Of a stretch of DNA of 64,000 bases, positions 16,848-25,172 are shown piece after piece (the stretch's first letter is position 1; every line of letters starts with the position of its first letter). Both the position numbers and the translations under genes were made by a program. Below the pieces are notes generated by a model that had not been told where the DNA came from, searched no databases, and was given only the letters and a program-made list of their open reading frames with translations. The DNA is from M3007 sp040397785 (GTDB lineage Bacteria; Bacteroidota; Bacteroidia; Chitinophagales; Saprospiraceae), in assembly GCA_040397785.1 (NCBI GenBank), contig JBBAVI010000001.1, forward strand, positions 77,985 to 141,984. Direction: 5' to 3'.

Positions 16848-18092
16848 ATGCCTGAATTACAGGAAATAAAACGGACCTTATCGCGCATCGAGAAATTGGA
16901 GCGCGAAGTTAACCTGAAGCAGTTGCAAATCAACAGCTTGCTGGCGATCACGCAAGCTATTAATGAAAATGTTTCTTCTGACGGGTTATTCAACATGTAC
17001 AATTCTTTTCTCCGCTGGGAGATTGGGATCCGTAAAATGGCGCTCTTTTTCAAGGAAACGGGCAAATGGGAATGTATGACCTGGCTGGGTATCCCGGATA
17101 CCTTGCTGGATTGCGATTTGGAATTGGAACTTTCAAAGTTTAGAACCACCAAAGGGCTGGAAAACTCGGAACATCCTTTAATCCGCGAGTTTGACCTGGT
17201 GATTCCTGTTTTGCACAAAGATGAGCCCATTGCATATACGTTTATTGGTGGATTTTCGGAAGACGATGATGTATATAATAAGGTGCAGTTTGTAACCACC
17301 ATTACCAATGTCATTGCGGTGGCCATTGAAAACAAACGCCTGTTCAAGCAACAGTTGCGTCAGGAGGTGCTCAACCGCGAGGTAGAGGTGGCAGCAGAAA
17401 TACAACGCACGTTGGTGCCTGCGCGTTTGCCTTCCGGTAAAAATTATCAGTTATCGAGCATTTATAAGCCCCATTTTGCCGTAGGCGGCGATTATTACGA
17501 TGTGGTGGAGTTTCCAGATGGTCAGATTATGTTTTGCATTGCGGACATTACGGGCAAAGGTGTACCTGCGGCTTTGTTGATGGCCAATTTTCAAGCAAAT
17601 TTCCATGCTTTGGTGGCACGGCGGCCTTCGATGGAAGATATTGTACACGAATTGAATGCAGCAGTTTGGCGGGTAACGCAAGGCGATAAGTTTATCACCC
17701 TGTTTTTAGCCAAATACGATATTGCCACCCGCACCTTGCAATATGTAAATGCTGGACATGCCCAACCGCTCCTGCTGATGGATGGCGAAATTACCCTGCT
17801 CAAAAACGGTTGTACTTCTTTGGGATGGTTGCCCGAATTGCCTTTTCTGGAAATCGGCGGGTTAAGCCTCACTGGGGAAGCCCTAATTTTCATGTACACC
17901 GATGGCCTGACCGACGTGCGCAATGAAGCGGGTGAAGATTTTGGAGAAGACAAACTGACGACGTTTCTGCAACAGCATTCGGACTTGAATGCAATGGATA
18001 TGAACACCCGGCTGTTGGCGCACGTGGAAACCTTCCGCGAACGCGCACCTTTCCCCGACGATATTACTGTATTAACCTGTAAAGTTTTTTAG
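16848..18092 (+). CDS. PP2C-type (SpoIIE domain) serine phosphatase with GAF-like sensor
   Basis: 414 residues from ATG 16848. An N-terminal coiled coil (LQEIKRTLSRIEKLEREVNLKQ) leads to a GAF-like region (about 35-175), then a signalling helix (LRQEVLNREVEVAAEIQRTLVP) and a SpoIIE/RsbU-type phosphatase domain (about 195-414). Metal-binding motifs are present: 'GGDYYDVVEF', 'CIADITGKGVPAALLMA', 'FMYTDGLTD' and 'FPDDITVLTCKV'. Such proteins usually dephosphorylate an anti-sigma-factor antagonist in a partner-switching pathway, but no STAS or HPK gene is nearby. The biotin carrier gene starts 3 bp after its stop codon, suggesting co-translation without an obvious functional link. Confidence 0.88.
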   Translation: MPELQEIKRTLSRIEKLEREVNLKQLQINSLLAITQAINENVSSDGLFNMYNSFLRWEIGIRKMALFFKETGKWECMTWLGIPDTLLDCDLELELSKFRTTKGLENSEHPLIREFDLVIPVLHKDEPIAYTFIGGFSEDDDVYNKVQFVTTITNVIAVAIENKRLFKQQLRQEVLNREVEVAAEIQRTLVPARLPSGKNYQLSSIYKPHFAVGGDYYDVVEFPDGQIMFCIADITGKGVPAALLMANFQANFHALVARRPSMEDIVHELNAAVWRVTQGDKFITLFLAKYDIATRTLQYVNAGHAQPLLLMDGEITLLKNGCTSLGWLPELPFLEIGGLSLTGEALIFMYTDGLTDVRNEAGEDFGEDKLTTFLQQHSDLNAMDMNTRLLAHVETFRERAPFPDDITVLTCKVF

Positions 18093-18094
18093 CA

Positions 18095-18583
18095 ATGACC
18101 ACCCAACCCTTCCAACTCCTTGTAAATGGCCAATATTCCGTAGAAGCAATGCCTGAGGATGCACAACAAATAGATGTCGTGCAAGAACAGGCGGATGTAA
18201 TGCATGTACTAAAAGGCGGACATGCATACCGCGCTGAGTTTATATCGGCAAATGATGCAACCAAAACCTATACCTTTAAAATTGCCGGTAATAAATATGA
18301 GGTTAAAATTGAAGACCATTACGATCGCCTTGTAAAACACTTGGGTTTAACGGCACATAACCATGTTAAAATGAATACCGTAAAAGCCCCAATGCCCGGT
18401 ATGGTGCTCGGTATTATGGTTACGGAAGGTCAAGACGTGCAAAAAGGAGATCCGCTCCTGATCCTGGAAGCCATGAAAATGGAAAATGTGCTCAAAGCCG
18501 TTGGAGACGGCCGTGTGAAAGCAATAATAGTACAAAAAGGTATGGCGGTCGATAAAAATCAACTGCTGATTGAAATGGAATAG
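18095..18583 (+). CDS. Biotin carboxyl carrier protein of an acyl-CoA carboxylase
   Basis: 162 residues. The C-terminal 75 form a biotinyl domain with 'VKAPMPGMVLGIMV' and the biotinylation motif EAMKMEN, Lys128 being the expected biotin site. The N-terminal 90 residues have the strand-rich layout seen in separate carrier subunits of propionyl-CoA or related carboxylases and of sodium-pumping decarboxylases, not the Ala/Pro-rich linker of AccB. No carboxylase or carboxyltransferase gene is next to it, so the partner is elsewhere. It overlaps nothing but follows the phosphatase by 2 bp, and ends 6 bp before the convergent panC. Confidence 0.85.
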   Translation: MTTQPFQLLVNGQYSVEAMPEDAQQIDVVQEQADVMHVLKGGHAYRAEFISANDATKTYTFKIAGNKYEVKIEDHYDRLVKHLGLTAHNHVKMNTVKAPMPGMVLGIMVTEGQDVQKGDPLLILEAMKMENVLKAVGDGRVKAIIVQKGMAVDKNQLLIEME

Positions 18584-18589
18584 CCGCGT

Positions 18590-19444
18590 TTATTCACTGC
18601 CTTTGATTACAATGTTATCGATTAACCGCACCGCCCCTGCAAATGCAGCGGTACAGGCTACCACAAATGCTGCTTCCTGCCAGTTTTCTACCGCTTGCAG
18701 CGTAATTCCATCGACTAGTTCGAAATATTCGGGTTGCAGACCAGAAGCCGCCAGTTTTTGCATGGCGCGTGCCTCAATTTTATGGGCACTTTCTTCCTGA
18801 AATGCAGTCTTTGCCTCCCGTAAAATCTGATATATAACGGGCGCAATTCGGCGCATTTCGGGAGTAAGCCGCGTGTTTCTGCTCGACATTGCCAATCCGT
18901 CGGGCTCCCGCACGGTTGTACACATCACCAAACGTATGGGAGAATGGAATTGTCGCAACATATCCCGCACAATGCTCAATTGCTGAAAATCCTTTTGCCC
19001 CATGAGCAACTGGTCTGGTTCCACGATGTCCAACAGGCGTTTGACTACCGTGGCCATGCCCTTGAAGTGGCCCGGACGAAATACACCTTCCATCACTTTA
19101 TCTAAGGGTCCAAAATCAAGTTGGACCGTCAAGTCCATGCCGGGTGGATAAATTTCATCATCGGGCGGCATGAGCAGTGCATCACAACCAGCGGTAATGA
19201 GTGCCGCAACATCCTGCTCGGGCGTACGCGGATATACGTCCAGATCCTTCCGGTCATTGAACTGAGTAGGATTTACAAAAATACTAACTACCGCAATATC
19301 ACAGGCGGATTTAGCCTTCTGTACCAGGTCCAGATGCCCCGCATGCAAGGCGCCCATGGTGGGCACAAATCCGATTGATTTCTTTTCCGCACGCGCAGCA
19401 TGTAAAAAAGCCTGCAAATCGGCCACTTTTTGAAAAACAAACAT
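18590..19444 (-). CDS. panC: Pantoate--beta-alanine ligase
   Basis: 284 residues, normal length. It joins pantoate and beta-alanine with ATP to make pantothenate, precursor of coenzyme A. The HIGH-type nucleotide motif is 'FVPTMGALHAGHLDLV' (about 25-40). Others are 'SIFVNPTQFNDRKDLDVYPRT', 'GVFRPGHFKGMATVV', 'GQKDFQQLSIVRDM' and the KMSKS-like 'REPDGLAMSSRN'. The start lies 22 bp from an exact minus-strand TACCTTTG box. Convergent with the biotin carrier gene, no panB or panD in the window. Confidence 0.96.
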   Translation of the reverse strand: MFVFQKVADLQAFLHAARAEKKSIGFVPTMGALHAGHLDLVQKAKSACDIAVVSIFVNPTQFNDRKDLDVYPRTPEQDVAALITAGCDALLMPPDDEIYPPGMDLTVQLDFGPLDKVMEGVFRPGHFKGMATVVKRLLDIVEPDQLLMGQKDFQQLSIVRDMLRQFHSPIRLVMCTTVREPDGLAMSSRNTRLTPEMRRIAPVIYQILREAKTAFQEESAHKIEARAMQKLAASGLQPEYFELVDGITLQAVENWQEAAFVVACTAAFAGAVRLIDNIVIKGSE

Positions 19445-19465
19445 AAATAACAGGTTTCAAGCGCG

Positions 19466-19503
19466 CAAAGGTAAAAGGAGTGGTGGTACATCGCTTACCT
19501 TTG
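19466..19503. promoter_or_regulatory. Divergent promoter pair between panC and the ligase/TPR gene
   Basis: TACCTTTG occurs on the minus strand (19473-19466) and on the plus strand (19496-19503), each an exact TAnnTTTG match and each 20-21 bp from the start codon it would serve (19444 and 19524). No good TTTG -33 element was found for either. The symmetry makes both boxes credible. Confidence 0.5.
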
Positions 19504-19523
19504 GCAAAAGAATCCTGCCACCT

Positions 19524-21440
19524 ATGCAACAATTGAAAACAGCCGTCCACTCAACGACTGAAACCCCTGCTTTTTCATCCTTATTTGCCTGGAAATTGAG
19601 TTTCTGGCTGGTTCTTGGCGTGAGCACTTTGGTTTATTGGCCCCTTTGTCTTGATTTGTACCTCGCTCCCCGCTTTTTTTCATTGGCTTTTAGTCTGCTC
19701 ATCGCCGGATTCCTGTTGCGCAAATCGTTGTATGCCCAGGCCGACTGGCGGATGCATGGTTTTGATTTTTGGATGCTGGGCTGGTATGTGTTCAACACGG
19801 CGAGCATATTTTGGGCTTATAGCTGGTCGGAAGCGGTGTTTTACAGTCAAAAAACAGGATTGCTCTTATTGGTTTATTGGTTGGTAAGACAGGGATTTGA
19901 AATTCAGGAAGGCGTTGTTCGGAAAACATTGCGTCAGTTGGTCACGGTGCTGGGGAGTGTGGCATCGGTCATTGTGCTGGCACAAATTGGCTGGGCGTTT
20001 TCGGAGCAGGGTTTGGACAATGACACTTTGTATGAATATGCCAACGGTGTTTTTGGCAATAAAAGTTTGACGACCGACTTTTTGTGTTTGGTATTGTTTT
20101 TGCATTTTTTACTCTGGAAAGATTTAAGGTTAAAATTTGTAGGACCAACGTTGGCGTGTACCCTGATTTTGCTCATCTTGGTGTTGCAAACACGGACGGT
20201 ATATTTGGCCTTGGTTGCGGGCATTTTGTTTTATGGAGTGGCACGGGCATTTACAGATCCTGCCTTTCGACCTGTATTTTTGAAGCGTATTTTGCCGATA
20301 GGCTTGCTTTTTGGGGCTATTTTAGTTGTTTTTTTGCAATGGAAGGGGGGCGGTTCCATTGTAGAGCGTTTGAATCCTGCCAATTACCTTGAAAGTGCAT
20401 CGGCCAATGAGCGGCGTTTTGTGTGGTATAAAACCAATGTGCTTAATGCGGATCATTATTGGTGGGGCGTGGGAGATGGAAGTTGGAAGTTGTGGTTTCC
20501 TTCCAAAAATATAGAAGGTGGTTTTCGATTGCAGGAGCAAAATGTGGTGTTTACCCGGGCGCACAACGATTATCTGGAAGTGCGGGCCGAATTGGGGATA
20601 ATGGGGGCGTTTTGGTTTTGTGCTTTGTTTGGATTGGCGTTTTTGAGTGGTATCCTGGTATTGCGCACTGAACAGACACAAACGCAGCGCAACGAAATAT
20701 TATGGCTTTTGTCGGGTTTGTTGGCTTATTGCGTGATACAATATTTTGATTTTCCGCGTGAAAGGCCCGAATTGCAAGCCATGTTAGGTTTGATGCTCGG
20801 TTGGCTGGCCTGGCGCACCAAAGGGTTTTGGCAAAAAGGACCAGGTATGGTGGTCGGAACGGGACGCAAATTAGGGGGTTATGCTGCTGCGGTGGTGTTG
20901 GTTTTTTGTTTGGCCATTGGCTGGTATCGGATACAAGGCGAAATGCACAATGTATCCATGTTAAAAGCGCAGGTGGCAAAAAATTATGCAAAAATGGCTA
21001 TAGAAGCAGCTTTGGCGGCCAATGTTTTTTACGAATATGACGATGTCGCCTTGCCCATGCCCTACCACCAAGGCTTGGCGCTGGCACACCTCAACCAAAT
21101 TTCGAAGGCCGAAGATGCATTTGAAATGGCCTACTGGATGAATCCTTGGAGTTTTTTGGTGACCAACAATTATGCAACCGCCCTGGCACGCGCCGGTAAA
21201 ATGGACGAAGCAATTCCGTTGTTTGAAAAAACGGTGGCTATTAATCCAAAATCAGATGAAGGCAAATCAAACCTTGCCTATTTGTACATGAAAAAAGGCG
21301 ACTCTGAGAAAGCGATGGCGTGGTATCATAAAATTGACACCATTGTAAAACCACAAACCGAACAGGATCGGCTAAAAAACGAACAGATCAAAAGTTTACA
21401 AAGCGAATTGTTGAAAATTTTGCAAGATCTCCGGAAATAA
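19524..21440 (+). CDS. O-antigen ligase / polymerase family protein with C-terminal TPRs
   Basis: 638 residues. Residues 20-480 hold about a dozen hydrophobic segments and the Wzy_C/WaaL-type motif 'FTRAHNDYLEVRAELGIMG' in the large periplasmic loop, including the conserved His. The C-terminal 140 residues form tetratricopeptide repeats (NYATALARAGKMDEAIPLFEKT, NLAYLYMKKGDSEKAMAWYHKI). This architecture (membrane transferase plus TPR) is shared by O-antigen ligases, polymerases and protein O-oligosaccharyltransferases, and the sequence alone does not decide between them. It stands alone, 113 bp before a polyprenyl synthase and opposite panC. Confidence 0.82.
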   Translation: MQQLKTAVHSTTETPAFSSLFAWKLSFWLVLGVSTLVYWPLCLDLYLAPRFFSLAFSLLIAGFLLRKSLYAQADWRMHGFDFWMLGWYVFNTASIFWAYSWSEAVFYSQKTGLLLLVYWLVRQGFEIQEGVVRKTLRQLVTVLGSVASVIVLAQIGWAFSEQGLDNDTLYEYANGVFGNKSLTTDFLCLVLFLHFLLWKDLRLKFVGPTLACTLILLILVLQTRTVYLALVAGILFYGVARAFTDPAFRPVFLKRILPIGLLFGAILVVFLQWKGGGSIVERLNPANYLESASANERRFVWYKTNVLNADHYWWGVGDGSWKLWFPSKNIEGGFRLQEQNVVFTRAHNDYLEVRAELGIMGAFWFCALFGLAFLSGILVLRTEQTQTQRNEILWLLSGLLAYCVIQYFDFPRERPELQAMLGLMLGWLAWRTKGFWQKGPGMVVGTGRKLGGYAAAVVLVFCLAIGWYRIQGEMHNVSMLKAQVAKNYAKMAIEAALAANVFYEYDDVALPMPYHQGLALAHLNQISKAEDAFEMAYWMNPWSFLVTNNYATALARAGKMDEAIPLFEKTVAINPKSDEGKSNLAYLYMKKGDSEKAMAWYHKIDTIVKPQTEQDRLKNEQIKSLQSELLKILQDLRK

Positions 21441-21463
21441 AACCACTTTGCTCCAACCTTAGA

Positions 21464-21471
21464 TACCTTCG
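21464..21471 (+). promoter_or_regulatory. -7-like box before the polyprenyl synthase
   Basis: TACCTTCG, one base from the consensus, about 82 bp before the ATG at 21554. A TTTG lies only 13 bp upstream (21447-21450), which is short. Confidence 0.3.
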
Positions 21472-21553
21472 CACTGTTTAAATTCAATTCTTTCAGTTTT
21501 ATTTGAAAACATGTTAAGCGATTTTTTCCGTTTAACGCACCTGGCTGACACCC

Positions 21554-22549
21554 ATGAATAGTACGTCTGCCCCTCTTAACAGGACATTAGACACCATAAA
21601 ACAGCCCATATCGGCTGAATTGGACATATTTGAGGATCGTTTTCGCGATGCAATGCGCAGCAAAACGCCCTTACTCGATAAAATCACCTGGTATATCGTT
21701 CAGCGCAAAGGCAAACAAGTGCGGCCCATGTTGGTGCTGTTGAGTGCCCGTCTGTTTGCGCCCATTAATGAGGCCTCTTATACGGCCGCTTCCATGATCG
21801 AGTTGTTGCACACAGCTACCTTGGTCCACGATGATGTGGTAGATGACTCCAATGAACGCCGTGGATTTTTCTCCATCAATGCTTTATGGAAAAACAAAAT
21901 CGCCGTGCTTGTGGGCGATTTTTTGCTTTCTCAGGGTTTGTTGTTGAGTGTAAAAAGCCAGCAATTTCGCATTTTGGAAATGGTGAGCCGGGCGGTGACC
22001 GAAATGGCAGAGGGCGAACTGCTGCAAATTGAAAAAGCGCGGCGGCTTGATATTAAAGAACCCATTTACCATGAAATTATTCGTCAAAAAACAGCTTCGT
22101 TGATTGCTGCGGCCTGTTGTGCGGGTGCAGTCACGACGGCTACCGACGAAGAAACGATTCAGCGCATGTGGTTGTTCGGCGAAAAGACCGGCATGGCCTT
22201 TCAAATCCGCGATGATTTGTTCGATTTTGGCACCGATAATGTGGGCAAACCCCTCGGCATTGATATTAAAGAGAAAAAAATGACCCTTCCGCTTATTTAT
22301 GCCCTTTCTAATTCCGACCGCAGTACCCGCCGATTTATACTGAATATTATAAAAAACGAAAGCGATAAAACAGATAAAGTTCGGGAAGTGATTGATATTG
22401 TTCGACAAAGCGGCGGCATTGAATACGCGCAGGAAGCGATGTACCGCTACCGCCAGGAAGCGTTCGATTTGTTGATGCAGGCCCCTGATTCGCCTGCGCG
22501 CCAGTCTTTGTATGATTTGCTCATATTTGTCACAGAGCGTAAGAAGTAG
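21554..22549 (+). CDS. Polyprenyl diphosphate synthase (trans-isoprenyl, long chain)
   Basis: 331 residues. It condenses isopentenyl diphosphate into an all-trans polyprenyl chain, most likely for menaquinone. The first Asp-rich motif is 'VHDDVVDDSNERRG' and the second 'QIRDDLFDFGTD', both needed to bind diphosphate through magnesium. 'KGKQVRPMLVLLSA' and 'GEKTGMAFQ' are also family-typical. The residues before the first motif (ELLHTATLVHDD) are small, fitting a long product. Product length is not determined here. An isolated gene with a TACCTTCG box upstream. Confidence 0.92.
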   Translation: MNSTSAPLNRTLDTIKQPISAELDIFEDRFRDAMRSKTPLLDKITWYIVQRKGKQVRPMLVLLSARLFAPINEASYTAASMIELLHTATLVHDDVVDDSNERRGFFSINALWKNKIAVLVGDFLLSQGLLLSVKSQQFRILEMVSRAVTEMAEGELLQIEKARRLDIKEPIYHEIIRQKTASLIAAACCAGAVTTATDEETIQRMWLFGEKTGMAFQIRDDLFDFGTDNVGKPLGIDIKEKKMTLPLIYALSNSDRSTRRFILNIIKNESDKTDKVREVIDIVRQSGGIEYAQEAMYRYRQEAFDLLMQAPDSPARQSLYDLLIFVTERKK

Positions 22550-22587
22550 CCCCTATTTCGAACAAATTTAAGCTCAGGTCGTTTTTG

Positions 22588-23220
22588 ATGCATCCTCTGT
22601 GTAATGTGTACATAGAGCTCGAAAATGTGACCATGTTTGATCTGTTACGCACCAATATGAATCTATTCGTAGCCCTTACGGATGCAGAGTTTTCTGAGTT
22701 CACTTCGAAAATGCGGGTTAAAACCTTCCAGAAGCATGAATTTTTTCTGATGGAAGGCGATGTTTGCCGGAACGCTATTTTTATCAATTCGGGATGTTTA
22801 AGGTATTTTTTTACGGTAGATGGGGAGGAGAAAACAGGCCAGTTTTTCTTTGAAGGCACCTGGTACACCGATTTTGAAAGTTTTTTGTCGGACGAGCCCT
22901 CTGAACAAAATATACAGGCACTTGAACCGACAGAATGCCTGATTATCAGTAAAAAAGATATGCATCAATTATACCAGCAAAACCATAAGTTTGAGCGTTT
23001 TGGCCGGCTCATTGTGGAGCATGGATTCCTCGGTTTGCGCAAAAAAAACAAAATTCTCACCAATTTGAGTCCCGAGGAACGCTACCTCGATTTGATAAAA
23101 AGCCGCCCAAAAGTGATAGAACGGGTGCCGCAGATCCATATTGCCTCCTATTTAGGCATCCAACCCGAAAGTTTGAGTAGAATTCGGAAGCGACTTTTTG
23201 ATCAGCGAAAGCGAACTTAA
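22588..23220 (+). CDS. Crp/Fnr family regulator, Bacteroidota type
   Basis: 210 residues from ATG 22588, or 195 from ATG 22633 (MFDLLRTNM). A cyclic-nucleotide-binding-like fold ('EFFLMEGDVCRNAIFINSGCLRYFFTVDGEEKTGQFFFEGTW') lacks the phosphate-binding cassette, so cAMP binding is doubtful. This is usual for this large Bacteroidota subfamily. A helix-turn-helix closes the protein (VPQIHIASYLGIQPESLSRI, about 178-200). It precedes the beta-barrel protein by 78 bp with a good promoter box between them; regulation of that gene is a reasonable guess only. Confidence 0.85.
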   Translation: MHPLCNVYIELENVTMFDLLRTNMNLFVALTDAEFSEFTSKMRVKTFQKHEFFLMEGDVCRNAIFINSGCLRYFFTVDGEEKTGQFFFEGTWYTDFESFLSDEPSEQNIQALEPTECLIISKKDMHQLYQQNHKFERFGRLIVEHGFLGLRKKNKILTNLSPEERYLDLIKSRPKVIERVPQIHIASYLGIQPESLSRIRKRLFDQRKRT

Positions 23221-23252
23221 CTCAAGTCAATTTATAGGTTAACAGGCGCCCC

Positions 23253-23260
23253 TACTTTTG
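23253..23260 (+). promoter_or_regulatory. -7 box before the beta-barrel protein gene
   Basis: TACTTTTG, exact TAnnTTTG match, 38 bp before the ATG at 23299. No clear -33 element. Confidence 0.45.
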
Positions 23261-23298
23261 TATTGTCAATTTGATTCACCAACTAAAACAAAACAATC

Positions 23299-23922
23299 AT
23301 GACAATCAAAAGTATGTTCCTATTGGCCTCTTTGGCCCTTGCATGCACTGCAAACGCGCAAGAAAAGCAAGTCCCTGTATATGGCGAATTTGGTATGGGC
23401 TTTGGCCAAACCCTGTTTATGGGTGATACCAAGACTCAACTTCAGCAAGCCTTGGGAGGCTCCTTTAATCCTGGCATTACGGGCAACTTGGCCATGGCGT
23501 TTTATTATGCCCCGGCAAAATGGAAGGGTCTGGGTTTGGGCTCGCGCATCAAAGGCTCGATTGCCTCCAGTGTGGAAGGCGACTTTGGCGACAGTTACTT
23601 CTTCAATTATTACAACCTTTCTGCATCTGCCAAGTATTATGCGAGCAAAAAATTCAACCGCGGTTTGTACGGGCGCGGCAGCATTGGTTTTGGCCAACTG
23701 ACCTCCAAACGGGCCAATGAAACCACTGATGAATATGTACACCAATTCGCGGTGGGTAGTACGTTTACGGCCAGCCTGGGTTATTCACTCCCCTTGAAAC
23801 ATTCGGCGATCAGTTTGGAGGCCGAATTTGAATCCTCCTCCCGCAACGGCACGGTCGATGGTGTTGGCGAACAATCGATTCGCAGCGGGCAATTAGGGCT
23901 AAATCTGCTTTACTCCTTTTAA
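23299..23922 (+). CDS. Outer membrane beta-barrel protein
   Basis: 207 residues. Signal peptide MTIKSMFLLASLALACTANA with cleavage before QEK. The mature part alternates hydrophobic and polar residues in about eight strands with glycine/aromatic girdles ('FGMGFGQTLFMG', 'YNLSASAKYYASK', 'GLYGRGSIGFGQL', 'FTASLGYSLPLKH'). It ends in a phenylalanine-terminated strand (QLGLNLLYSF), the signal for the outer membrane assembly machinery. Size and strand count fit a small OmpA-like or OmpW-like porin without a peptidoglycan domain. The following 159-residue gene starts 13 bp after the stop and is probably co-transcribed. Confidence 0.8.
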   Translation: MTIKSMFLLASLALACTANAQEKQVPVYGEFGMGFGQTLFMGDTKTQLQQALGGSFNPGITGNLAMAFYYAPAKWKGLGLGSRIKGSIASSVEGDFGDSYFFNYYNLSASAKYYASKKFNRGLYGRGSIGFGQLTSKRANETTDEYVHQFAVGSTFTASLGYSLPLKHSAISLEAEFESSSRNGTVDGVGEQSIRSGQLGLNLLYSF

Positions 23923-23935
23923 AAACACGAAGCAC

Positions 23936-24415
23936 ATGCGCAGCATTCTAATCCTGGAACCCATCGGCAAAATGGGTTCCAGCTTACTGCAATACTTGCT
24001 GGAACAGGAACATTGGGTGACGGCATTGGTTAAAAAGCCATCTATTGTGCCGATTCAGCATCCTAAATTGGAGGTATTGCAAGGCGAACAGGTTGCTTAC
24101 CGTGCATTGATTCGCGCCATGGAAGGTCAGGAGTTGGTAATCGTTTGTTTTCAAAAAACCAACGCCGATTTTGGGCACCAGCAAAATATACTGGATGCGA
24201 TGGCCATCAATCATATTCGTGTATTGATCGTGCTGAAACCTGTAAAATCGGGGTCCATGGAGTGGTCAAATATTGAAATCATGCAATGGAGTAATCCTAA
24301 CATCACGATATACATGTACACCTATCCTGTTGTTTTAGAATATTTTAACCCTGATTTTTTCACAAAACTCCAGGCCATTCTTAATTCATTGGGCACCCAC
24401 CTGGATTCCAGTTGA
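23936..24415 (+). CDS. Short NmrA/SDR-like Rossmann protein
   Basis: 159 residues. It starts as a Rossmann fold: 'RSILILEPIGKMGSSLLQYLLEQEHWVTALVKKPS', where the dinucleotide motif GxxGxxG is degenerate (EPIGKMG). 'KLEVLQGE' and 'ALIRAMEGQELVIVCF' then match the next strands of the NAD(P)-binding NmrA/SDR-like proteins. The rest is about half the usual length and has no catalytic Tyr-x3-Lys. It may be a shortened redox sensor or a decayed reductase. It sits 13 bp after the beta-barrel gene and ends 12 bp before the convergent rsmE. Function unknown. Confidence 0.6.
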   Translation: MRSILILEPIGKMGSSLLQYLLEQEHWVTALVKKPSIVPIQHPKLEVLQGEQVAYRALIRAMEGQELVIVCFQKTNADFGHQQNILDAMAINHIRVLIVLKPVKSGSMEWSNIEIMQWSNPNITIYMYTYPVVLEYFNPDFFTKLQAILNSLGTHLDSS

Positions 24416-24427
24416 CGAGGCCGTTTG

Positions 24428-25129
24428 TTATCCCTCAGCCTGCCAATTTAAGGCGGCCACCACAAACATGCCCGCTGTTTCTGTTCGCAAACGCGCGGTA
24501 CCTAATGAAATCGCCAAAAAGCCATTTCCCAATGCCAAGGCCACTTCCTCCGGACTAAAATCGCCTTCAGGGCCAATCAATACGAGGGTATCCACGCCCG
24601 GTTGGGCCAAACTTTTTAAATGCGGAACGGGCTCCGAGGCGCACCAGGCAATATAGCGTTGTGGGTAATTGCCCGCATCGGCGATCACTTTTGCAAAGGG
24701 CGTTAAAGGGTTTAAAACCGGCAAATACGCCCGAAGCGACTGTTTCATGGCCGATACCAGTATTTTCTCTAAGCGGTCGGGCCGGATGGTTTCCCGTTCT
24801 GAGCGTTTGCACAACAGCGGGGTGATCGTATCAATGCCCATTTCGGTGGCTTTCTCTAAAAACCACTCCAACCGATCGATGTTTTTGGTAGGCGCAATGG
24901 CCACATGCAGGCGTGCGCGACGCTCGGCGGGCACGGGCGTGGTTTCCAAAATACGGGCCAGCACCTGTTTTTTGCCGATTTCACTGATTTCTGCAGTATA
25001 AAAGTGGCCTTTACCATCGGTGAGTTGCAGCCGATCGCCCGTTTTATGCCGCAACACGGTTTGCAGGTGCCGACTTTCCTCTTCGTCCAATTTGGCAAAA
25101 CCGTTGATTATTTCTGGTGTGTAAAACAT
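24428..25129 (-). CDS. rsmE: 16S rRNA (uracil1498-N3)-methyltransferase
   Basis: 233 residues from ATG 25129; the upstream open frame is not used because 'MFYTPEI' fits the family start. It is a SPOUT-class enzyme that methylates U1498 in 16S rRNA using S-adenosylmethionine. An N-terminal PUA-like domain (ESRHLQTVLRHKTGDRLQLTDGKG) is followed by the trefoil-knot domain with 'PTKNIDRLEWFLEKATEMGID', 'LIGPEGDFSPEEV' and 'ISLGTARLRTETAGMFVVAAL'. The 43-bp gap to the upstream gene at 25173 suggests a shared transcript. Confidence 0.93.
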   Translation of the reverse strand: MFYTPEIINGFAKLDEEESRHLQTVLRHKTGDRLQLTDGKGHFYTAEISEIGKKQVLARILETTPVPAERRARLHVAIAPTKNIDRLEWFLEKATEMGIDTITPLLCKRSERETIRPDRLEKILVSAMKQSLRAYLPVLNPLTPFAKVIADAGNYPQRYIAWCASEPVPHLKSLAQPGVDTLVLIGPEGDFSPEEVALALGNGFLAISLGTARLRTETAGMFVVAALNWQAEG

Positions 25130-25172
25130 GCTTTCGTTTAAGAGCCTATAAAAATATAAATTTTCATTTGCT

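Noticed and set aside
23936..24415. Calling the short Rossmann protein a pseudogene
   Set aside because: The frame is intact with a sensible start and neighbours; decay is only one option.
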